Shown: positions 1 through 5,465 of the stretch, one piece after another | How positions within the stretch are numbered: the stretch's first letter is position 1 | How the letters are laid out: each line of letters starts with the position of its first letter | Source: CAYJPV01 sp964547975 | Lineage (GTDB): Bacteria; Acidobacteriota; Vicinamibacteria; Vicinamibacterales; JAKQTR01 | Direction: 5' to 3' | Length of the DNA: 6,453 bases | Assembly: GCA_964547975.1 (NCBI GenBank) | Contig: CAZJRM010000265.1 | Coordinates: 1 to 6,453 of the forward strand | Notes under the pieces: model-generated | Database searches by the model: none | The model's input: only the letters and a program-made list of their open reading frames with translations | Told to the model about the DNA's origin: nothing | Translations under genes and position numbers: made by a program

Positions 1-60
1 CCGGGACCTCTGCCAGTTCAACCTGGCCGGCACGGCGCTGGCCCTCGGTGACCCGATCGG
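1..60. other. Left-edge segment with changed coding signal
   Basis: From about position 60 down to 1 the actB frame loses its G/C-rich third positions (about 7 of 13 codons) and hits a stop at 18-20. In the same stretch a plus-strand frame starting at base 2 has about 18 of 20 codons ending in G or C and reads RDLCQFNLAGTALALGDPIG. A second minus frame (DRVTEGQRRAGQVELAEVP) is also open. The 8-base palindrome CCGATCGG at 53-60 sits at the transition. This may be natural gene end, frameshift or joined foreign sequence; 60 bases cannot decide. Confidence 0.35.
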
Positions 61-1562
61 ACCGCCGCCGGGTCCCCCACCGCCGCCGCCCATTCGACGA
101 CGACGTCGAGCAGCCCCCGGGTATCGAAGAGCGGCTGAATCACCGGCTGCTGGATGCCCACCAGCCCCTTGGGCAGCGATGCGTCGCTCCAGCACTCGAA
201 CGGGTGGCTCGCCGGCAGCAGGACGTCCGCGAGCAGGCTCGTCTCGTCGAGCCGGTCGTTGAGCGACACGATGTACTTCGCCTTGCCCATCGCGTCGGCG
301 AACTTGAGCGACGCCGGCGAGTCGTAGACCGGGTTCGCCCCGGCGACGATCAGGAGTTCGACGTTCCCGGCCGCGAGGTCGGACACGAGCGCCGCGATCG
401 CCGCAGGACCGTACGCGACGGCCTCGCCGCCCGCACCGGGCTCGAACAGGCCGTTGTCCTTCGCACCCAGCGTGACGTTCAGCAGCACTGCCGCCGCTTC
501 GATCGCCGGCCCCGACGCCGAGGCGCTGGCCGTGCCGCCGGCCATCACGATCGCCTTGCCGGACGCGGCGGCCAGTTCGCCCGCCAGTTCCCGGAGGACC
601 GTCGCGTCGACGCCGGCCTGCCCCGCGACCGCGTCGATGGCAAACGGCGCCAGCGCCTTCCCCACCTCCGCGTCGGTCGCCAGCGGCCCCATCTGCCTGA
701 CGACGATGAGTTCGTGTGCCAGCGCCGCGCCGATCCGTGCGAGCTGCGAGTCACGTACGCGAATCCGGCGGTCGGCGTTGGCCCCCGTCAGGGTCAACCG
801 CCCCTCGAGCTGAACGAACCGGCTCATGGTGGCGGCGTCGGCCTTGTCGGGCGTCCGGCGCTTCGCGAAGTCGCGTTCGAGGCCGTCGCCCGGGCGGTCG
901 AGGAACTCGGCGCCGAGCCCCACGATGAGGTCGGCCCTGTCGAGGCACGGGCGGGCCATCGAGCCGGGACCGAACGCCTTCGTCCACGCACCGACCGGCG
1001 TGCACAACTCGATGGGCGACCAGACCACGTGCTTCGCCCCTGTCCGCGCCGCCAGCGCGGCGATCGCCGCCGCCAGCGCCGGGCTCGTCACCGGGCCCGT
1101 CAGCAGCGCGGCTTTCGGCCCCGCCGCCTTCAGCCGGGACACGACGTCCGGGTTGAGCGCAGGCCACCCCGACGGCACGGGCGCCCCCGCGCCGCGCCGC
1201 ACCGACACCGGCCCGTGGGCGCGGTCGGGGTCGTACAGGTCCATGAGCGCCGCGTGGTGGCGCACGGTCAGGCCGCGGCCGCTCACGTCGTTCGGGCTCG
1301 GCGCGATCAGGATAGGCCGCCCTTCCCGGGTCTTCACGACCACCGGCGCCCCGTCGACCACCGTGTGAAAGAACCGGGCCCGGCCAATGCCATCCACCAG
1401 GTTCTCGGGCATGTCGTGGAACGGAACCGTGGCCTCCTGCGGCGCCTGGCATCCGGCGGTGGCGAGGGCTCCGGCGGCGGCGAGCGTGCCGCTCAGCCGG
1501 AGGAACTCGCGCCGGTCCATCCCCGTGGTCTCGGGCCGCGCCTGTGTCTCGTTCGGATTCAT
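18..1562 (-). CDS. actB: Alternative complex III subunit ActB, molybdopterin-oxidoreductase-like part; ends before the Fe-S domain
   Basis: Periplasmic molybdopterin-oxidoreductase-like subunit of ACIII; family members have lost the Mo cofactor. The product is 514 residues, whereas full ActB is usually near 1000 and continues into a ferredoxin-like domain with several [FeS] clusters. The Tat motif DRREFLRL (16-23) leads into a hydrophobic stretch ending in AGCQ, where C38 may be a lipidated cysteine as in ACIII. EGRPILIAP (80-88) and ALMDLYDPDR (105-114) match the ActB N-terminal domain. The ADVLLPASHPFECWSD segment and QPVIQPLFDTRGLLD near the C-terminus match its end. No N-terminal [4Fe-4S] cysteine motif is present, as expected for ActB. 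The frame ends at a TGA at 18-20, after a tail (about 13 residues, RSGHRGPAPCRPG) whose codon use looks non-coding. The stop may be a natural split into two genes, a frameshift, or an assembly-edge effect. I chose ATG 1562 because GAGGAG sits six bases upstream; ATG 1568 would touch that site. Confidence 0.85.
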   Translation of the reverse strand: MNPNETQARPETTGMDRREFLRLSGTLAAAGALATAGCQAPQEATVPFHDMPENLVDGIGRARFFHTVVDGAPVVVKTREGRPILIAPSPNDVSGRGLTVRHHAALMDLYDPDRAHGPVSVRRGAGAPVPSGWPALNPDVVSRLKAAGPKAALLTGPVTSPALAAAIAALAARTGAKHVVWSPIELCTPVGAWTKAFGPGSMARPCLDRADLIVGLGAEFLDRPGDGLERDFAKRRTPDKADAATMSRFVQLEGRLTLTGANADRRIRVRDSQLARIGAALAHELIVVRQMGPLATDAEVGKALAPFAIDAVAGQAGVDATVLRELAGELAAASGKAIVMAGGTASASASGPAIEAAAVLLNVTLGAKDNGLFEPGAGGEAVAYGPAAIAALVSDLAAGNVELLIVAGANPVYDSPASLKFADAMGKAKYIVSLNDRLDETSLLADVLLPASHPFECWSDASLPKGLVGIQQPVIQPLFDTRGLLDVVVEWAAAVGDPAAVRSGHRGPAPCRPG

Positions 1563-1568
1563 CGTCAT

Positions 1569-1574
1569 CTCCTC
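1569..1574 (-). promoter_or_regulatory. Shine-Dalgarno of actB, overlapping the actA stop codon
   Basis: GAGGAG on the minus strand shares its GA with the actA stop codon TGA (1575-1573). It lies directly against the ATG at 1568 and six bases before the ATG at 1562, so it favours the second ATG as the actB start. Ribosomes terminating actA would sit on this site, which suggests translational coupling. Confidence 0.7.
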
Positions 1575-2196
1575 ACCGGTGGCACGTGACGCAGTCGGTG
1601 GACGCCTTCATCTCGGGCTTGCGGTGGCAATCCAGGCACCACTGCATGTTGAAGGCGTTCTGCACGGTGACAATCTCCATCTGCTCGACCTTGCCGTGGC
1701 AGTTCTCGCATACGACCATGGGTTGGCCCTGCGCGTCGGTCGTTGGCAGCCTGAGCCGTCCCTGCTCGTCCTTCGCGTTCAGGTGCGCCGCGTGGTCGTA
1801 GTACACGAAGTCGGGCAGATCGTGGACCTTGACCCACGGGATCGGTTCGCCACGATCCCAGTACTCCTTCATCCTGAGCACCCACTCCTTGTTGAGACCC
1901 ACGCTCGTGTGGCAGTTCATGCACACGGCTGTCGACGGCACCGTCGAGTGGCGGCCCTTGTACGGCATGGTGTGGCAGTAGACGCAGGGAATGCCGAAGC
2001 CTCCCACGTTCGTCTTCTCCCCCTTGGCGTTGGTCTCCCAGACCGGCGGCCCCGCCATACGGGTGTGCCGGAACAGAATCGGCTGACGCGGGGCGTACCC
2101 CTTGCGCACGTTACTCAGTGCGTACGCCAGGGTCCCCGTCGCCGCCACCACGATCAGCAGCACCAGGATGCGGACGCTCTTGCTGCGTAGGTTCAT
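1573..2196 (-). CDS. actA: Alternative complex III subunit ActA, membrane-anchored pentaheme cytochrome c
   Basis: A 207-residue multiheme cytochrome c that takes part in electron transfer from quinol to periplasmic acceptors in alternative complex III (ACIII). An uncleaved-looking signal anchor covers residues 8-28. Five heme c sites follow: CVYCH (71-75), CMNCH (92-96), CENCH (163-167), CLDCH (187-191) and CVTCH (202-206), the last ending one residue before the C-terminus. H44, H135 and H138 are candidate distal ligands. The segments VHDLPDFVYYDHAAH (124-138) and MQWCLDCHRKP (184-194) are characteristic of ActA. A hydrophilic stretch of about 20 residues (141-160) separates the histidine pair from heme site 3 and may be an insertion. 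The ATG is preceded by AAGGAGGG with seven-base spacing and overlaps the ccoS stop. The related QrcA and other cytochrome c3-type proteins are the main alternatives, but the following ActB-like gene favours ActA. Confidence 0.92.
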   Translation of the reverse strand: MNLRSKSVRILVLLIVVAATGTLAYALSNVRKGYAPRQPILFRHTRMAGPPVWETNAKGEKTNVGGFGIPCVYCHTMPYKGRHSTVPSTAVCMNCHTSVGLNKEWVLRMKEYWDRGEPIPWVKVHDLPDFVYYDHAAHLNAKDEQGRLRLPTTDAQGQPMVVCENCHGKVEQMEIVTVQNAFNMQWCLDCHRKPEMKASTDCVTCHR

Positions 2197-2417
2197 CGAA
2201 GAACCCTCCTTGTCGAATCAACGGAGTGCCGACGCTCGGCCGTCGTCTCCCGGCTCCCGGCCGCGGTCGGCCGCGGCTCCTCATCGTCGAACAGAATCCT
2301 GACGGCGGGGGTCTCGAGGTCGTCGAACTGCCCGGTGCGCGCGGCCCAGATGAAAAAGCCCACGGCGATGGCCGCGATGAGCAGGGCGAGCGGCAGGAGG
2401 ACGAAGATGGTCTCCAT
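2193..2417 (-). CDS. ccoS: cbb3 oxidase assembly protein CcoS
   Basis: A small single-helix membrane protein of 74 residues, needed in Rhodobacter for insertion of redox cofactors (heme b and copper) into cbb3 oxidase. The helix spans about residues 4-24. It runs into the very conserved CcoS stretch WAARTGQFDDLETPAVRILF (24-43), followed by DD. The remaining 29 residues are a charged, arginine- and glutamate-rich tail, longer than in many CcoS proteins and without recognisable motif. The ATG lies one base after the ccoI stop and is preceded by a strong purine-rich Shine-Dalgarno (GGGGAGGG, 2424-2431) inside the 3' end of ccoI. Its own stop overlaps the actA start (ATGA), linking the cbb3 assembly genes to the complex III genes. 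The short length does not weaken the call because the motif match is nearly complete. Confidence 0.97.
   Translation of the reverse strand: METIFVLLPLALLIAAIAVGFFIWAARTGQFDDLETPAVRILFDDEEPRPTAAGSRETTAERRHSVDSTRRVLR
2204..2211 (-). promoter_or_regulatory. Shine-Dalgarno of actA within the 3' end of ccoS
   Basis: AAGGAGGG lies seven bases before the actA ATG, a near-perfect anti-16S match and one of the strongest sites in the window. It lies inside the ccoS coding sequence, and the actA ATG overlaps the ccoS stop. actA may therefore be translated strongly even though it sits late in the run. Confidence 0.8.
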
Positions 2418-2418
2418 G

Positions 2419-4935
2419 TCAGGCCCTCCCCTCGGCGGCGGCGCGCCGCGGCCGCGGCGGCCGGGCGAACGCGCCCGTCAGCACCGACGAGACGATCACG
2501 GTCAGCGACGACGCCGGCATCAGGAGCGCGGCGGCGAGCGGCCCGACCAGACCGGCCATCGCGGCGGCCGACGCCACCGCGTTGTAGAACAGCGAGAATC
2601 CGATATTGCGTCGCACGACGCCGCCGAGCGCCCGGCTGCCGTCGATCAGATCGAGCACCGGCGCCACGCCGTGGCGCGTCAGCACGACATCGGCCGCCAC
2701 GATGGTGGCGCCCGTGCCGCCCTGCACCGCGATGCCGACGTCCGCCAGCGCGAGCGCGGCGGCGTCGTTCACGCCGTCGCCCATCATCACGACCGAGCCC
2801 GCACGGCCGGCCTCGGCGGTCAACGCCCCGACGATGTCGCGTTTTGCCTCCGGCGTGAGCCCGCCGAGCGCGTCCCCCTCGGGAAGGCCGAGCGTTGCCG
2901 CGAGCCGCGCCACGACGTCCGGGTGGTCACCGGACAGGATACGAAGGCGCACGCCGCGGGCCCGGAGCACGGCCACCGTCCGCGCCGCGTCCGGCCTGAG
3001 CGTATCGCCAATACCGGCCACGCCGGCGACGCGCCCGTCCACCGACACGAACACCGGGCTGAGCCCTTCGCGGATCAGCGCCTGCGCCGCGGCGGCCATG
3101 TCGTCGCCGACCCGTGTGCCATCGCCCTCGACGTGCGCCCGATTGCCGACCCGCACCCCTCGACCGTCGAGGCGGCCGCTGATCCCGTGGCCCGGCTGCT
3201 CCTTCACCTCGTCCGCCACGCGAACCGCGCGCAACGCCGGCCCGAACGACGTGCGGAAGGCGCGGGCGACCGCGTGCGACGATTCCGACTCCAGGTCCCG
3301 CGCGAGTCGCAGCGCCGTCTCGTCCCCCACCCAGCGCACCACCGTGGCCCGGCCGTCGGTGAGCGTCCCGGTCTTGTCGAGGAGCACCGTCTGGACACGA
3401 CGCAGGCGATCCAGCGCATCAGGATTCTTGATGAAGACCCCGGCCCTCGCGGCACGCAGGAGCGTCACCGACAGCGCGAGCGGCACCGACAGCCCGAGCG
3501 CGCACGGACACGCCACGACGAGCAGGGCCACCACGCGCTCGAGCGCCACGCCCGGGCCGTCCGAGAGCCAGTAGCCCCCGGTCGCCACGGCCAGCCCGAG
3601 CAACACCTGCACGAAGCGCCGAGCGAGCCGGTCGGTCGTCTCGATGAGCGCCGGTTTGCGCGACAGGGCATCCTGCACGAGGGCCAGCAGCGCCCCGACA
3701 CGCGTCCGATCTCCGGCGGCATCGACGCGCACGACGAGGCGCGCGCCCAGGTTGGTCGCCCCGGCGTGGACCGTGTCGCCTTCCTGGACCGGCACAGGCA
3801 CGGATTCCCCCGTCAGGACGGCGTTGTCGAGGACCGACCGTCCGGCGAGCACTTCACCGTCCACCGGCACGAGCTCACCGGACCGCACCTCGACTCGGTC
3901 TCCAGGGGCCAGGCCGGTGAGCGGCACCTCGACGACGGGCGCGTCGGGACCTGGACCGGTGAACTTCCGGGCAAACTCGAGGAACGCCGCGCCGCGAAGG
4001 CTGTCGGCCCGTTCGAGAGCCGCGCGCTGCGCCCCGCGCTGCACCTGGCGCGCCCCGAGCAGTGCCGCCACGAGCATGGCCAGGGAATCGAACCAGATCG
4101 GCCCGCTTCCGCGGAGCGTGTTCCACGCACTCGCGGCGAATGTCACACCGAGGGCCATCGCGACCGGCAGATCGATGTGCACCGTACCGGTGCGCAGTCC
4201 CGCGGTCGCGGTTCGGAAGAACGGACGGGCCGAGAACAGGATGACCGGCACGGCCACGGCGAGCGACAACCAGCGGAAGAACGTCTCGTAGGGAGACGTC
4301 ATGCCTCCCGAGTATTCGCCGGCGTAGAGCGCGCCGTGAAGAAACATCAGGTTCATCGCGCAGGCAGCGGCGACACCGAGCCTGGCCAGGGAAGCGCGGT
4401 CTTCGACACGACGGGCTTCCTGGGTGTCCGCGGCGCGATGGACGTGGGGCGTATAGCCGAGCCGGTCGAGCGCCCTGGCGATGAGCGACAGCCGGGTGTG
4501 CCCCGGGCGCCACGTCACCTCCGCGACCGCATTGCCGAAATTGAGACGGACCTCGTCGACGCCGGGGAGTACGGCCGGCAGTTTCTCGACGAGCCACACG
4601 CAGGCCGCGCAGTGCACGCCTTCGAGGTACAGCCGCGTGCACCGGCGATCCGGGCCGAGCGGCGTCGTCGAGATCGCCTGGAGGCCGGCGTCGTCGAAGT
4701 CCTCGAAACTGCGGCCGGTCACCCGCGCCGGCTCGAGCGCGCCGTTCTGCTGCCCGACGAGGCGGTAGTACTGGTCGAAGCCCCATTCGTGCACGAGCGT
4801 CCGCACCTGTCGGCAGCCGTTGCAGCAGAACTGCTCCGCATCCCCTTCGCGGACCTGGTTCGCAGGCACCGCGAGGCCGCAGTGGGCGCAGGCCACGTCG
4901 GCCCGGGGACGGCGGGGCGCGAATCCCCGTGTCAC
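2419..4935 (-). CDS. ccoI: Cu+-translocating P1B-type ATPase CcoI (FixI) for cbb3 oxidase assembly
   Basis: Inner-membrane copper-exporting P-type ATPase of 838 residues that delivers Cu+ for the CuB centre of cbb3 oxidase. From the N-terminus: a metal-binding region with CAHCG (16-20) and FCCNGC (36-41), typical of FixI; an HMA domain (about 100-165) with CAAC at 109-112; membrane helices near 181-203, 218-236, 253-272 and 279-296; an actuator domain with TGES (375-378); helices around 440-490 carrying the CPC metal site (476-478); DKTGT with phosphorylated D520; SGD (668-670); GDGVND (719-724); and final helices with YN (784-785) and MPASS (806-810), the Cu+ ligand pattern. The usual HP motif reads SSHAVA, with alanine A555 for proline. 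I chose the GTG at 4935 because it overlaps the ccoH stop as GTGA and puts CAHCG near the N-terminus. An ATG at 5034 would add 33 family-unlike residues and overlap ccoH by 103 bases. Confidence 0.96.
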   Translation of the reverse strand: MTRGFAPRRPRADVACAHCGLAVPANQVREGDAEQFCCNGCRQVRTLVHEWGFDQYYRLVGQQNGALEPARVTGRSFEDFDDAGLQAISTTPLGPDRRCTRLYLEGVHCAACVWLVEKLPAVLPGVDEVRLNFGNAVAEVTWRPGHTRLSLIARALDRLGYTPHVHRAADTQEARRVEDRASLARLGVAAACAMNLMFLHGALYAGEYSGGMTSPYETFFRWLSLAVAVPVILFSARPFFRTATAGLRTGTVHIDLPVAMALGVTFAASAWNTLRGSGPIWFDSLAMLVAALLGARQVQRGAQRAALERADSLRGAAFLEFARKFTGPGPDAPVVEVPLTGLAPGDRVEVRSGELVPVDGEVLAGRSVLDNAVLTGESVPVPVQEGDTVHAGATNLGARLVVRVDAAGDRTRVGALLALVQDALSRKPALIETTDRLARRFVQVLLGLAVATGGYWLSDGPGVALERVVALLVVACPCALGLSVPLALSVTLLRAARAGVFIKNPDALDRLRRVQTVLLDKTGTLTDGRATVVRWVGDETALRLARDLESESSHAVARAFRTSFGPALRAVRVADEVKEQPGHGISGRLDGRGVRVGNRAHVEGDGTRVGDDMAAAAQALIREGLSPVFVSVDGRVAGVAGIGDTLRPDAARTVAVLRARGVRLRILSGDHPDVVARLAATLGLPEGDALGGLTPEAKRDIVGALTAEAGRAGSVVMMGDGVNDAAALALADVGIAVQGGTGATIVAADVVLTRHGVAPVLDLIDGSRALGGVVRRNIGFSLFYNAVASAAAMAGLVGPLAAALLMPASSLTVIVSSVLTGAFARPPRPRRAAAEGRA
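2424..2431 (-). promoter_or_regulatory. Shine-Dalgarno of ccoS within the 3' end of ccoI
   Basis: GGGGAGGG ends six bases before the ccoS ATG at 2417 and lies inside the last codons of ccoI. It supports the ATG that gives the canonical CcoS N-terminus. Confidence 0.7.
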
Positions 4936-5465
4936 CGCGAGGAGTCTCCCGAAGCCGCCGCGCCTGGCACGGCCAGTCTGGCCGCGTGCACGAAGCGGGT
5001 GGCCGCCTGAGTGGTGTCGATCCGCACCTCCCATTCGCCGGGCGCGTCGAGGATCACCAGCGTGCGATACAGGCCCGGCGACTGTGGCAGGGCCACCAGG
5101 TCGGCCGTCTGGTTCAGCCGCGTATCCGCCGAACGGATCGCGAACAACCGTCCGGTCAGCCCCGTGACCGGCTTGCCGTCTCGGTCAGCGACATGGACAT
5201 CCACCGGGCGCGGCATTCCGGCGTAATGCGGAACGTCGCCGGGCAGCGTGTAGGTGACGGCCCACCCGAGCTGCCGGCTCGCCTGCTCGACGGCGTCGTC
5301 GGCGTCCCAGGCGCGGGCGGTCTCGTAGTAGCCCTTGATCGGACGAGGCGCGTCGGGGCGTGTGGCCACCCACACGATCACGCCGGAGGACACGATCGAC
5401 ATCGCGAGCAGCGCGCCGATGAAGATGGGCCACCGGTAGTCCGAGAGCACGCGGATCGCCCTCAT
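4932..5465 (-). CDS. ccoH: cbb3 oxidase maturation protein CcoH/FixH
   Basis: A 177-residue FixH-family protein with a single N-terminal membrane anchor (about residues 13-34) preceded by a short cytoplasmic stretch with arginines. The rest is a periplasmic beta-rich domain. The family signature is visible just after the helix: GYYETARAWDA (45-55), followed by LGWAV (66-70), matching the YY...LGW pattern of FixH. In studied bacteria CcoH is tightly associated with cbb3 oxidase, is needed for its stability, and is encoded between ccoG and ccoI, as here. The ATG at 5465 is supported by a GGAG at 5473-5476, seven bases upstream, and by the ATGA overlap with the ccoG stop. The C-terminal tail (AAASGDSSR) is low in structure. 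FixH proteins diverge strongly in sequence, so the assignment rests on the signature, topology and position together. Confidence 0.88.
   Translation of the reverse strand: MRAIRVLSDYRWPIFIGALLAMSIVSSGVIVWVATRPDAPRPIKGYYETARAWDADDAVEQASRQLGWAVTYTLPGDVPHYAGMPRPVDVHVADRDGKPVTGLTGRLFAIRSADTRLNQTADLVALPQSPGLYRTLVILDAPGEWEVRIDTTQAATRFVHAARLAVPGAAASGDSSR
4946..4950 (-). promoter_or_regulatory. Weak Shine-Dalgarno supporting the GTG start of ccoI
   Basis: GGGAG lies ten bases before the GTG at 4935, slightly farther than ideal, inside the 3' end of ccoH. Together with the GTGA stop/start overlap it supports 4935 as the start. Initiation may rely on coupling to ccoH termination more than on this site. 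Confidence 0.5.

Noticed and set aside
1..122. Left edge as a fold-back inverted copy, since both strands encode a stretch ending in GDP
   Set aside because: The nucleotide similarity between the plus strand at 1-60 and the minus strand at 65-122 is patchy and explained by high GC; no long inverted repeat is present.
18..1562. actB as a catalytic molybdenum oxidoreductase
   Set aside because: There is no N-terminal [4Fe-4S] cysteine motif, and the adjacent pentaheme ActA and ActB-type conserved segments point to the cofactor-less ACIII subunit.
1568..1573. Intergenic terminator or promoter between actA and actB
   Set aside because: Only 4 to 10 bases separate the genes, with no hairpin or T-run; the Shine-Dalgarno fills the space.
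48..1589. Plus-strand open frame of 513 codons opposite actB
   Set aside because: Low-complexity Arg/Pro/Gly-rich translation, antisense to ActB, which has clear Tat and family motifs.
2335..5010. Plus-strand open frame of 891 codons opposite ccoI
   Set aside because: The translation is arginine-, histidine- and glycine-rich with no domain or membrane pattern, and it runs antisense to a fully recognisable P-type ATPase. It is a consequence of high GC with few stop codons.
4932..5034. Upstream ATG at 5034 as the ccoI start
   Set aside because: It would add 33 basic residues unlike CcoI and overlap ccoH by 103 bases. The GTG at 4935 overlaps the ccoH stop by 4 bases and places the first metal motif as in other CcoI proteins.
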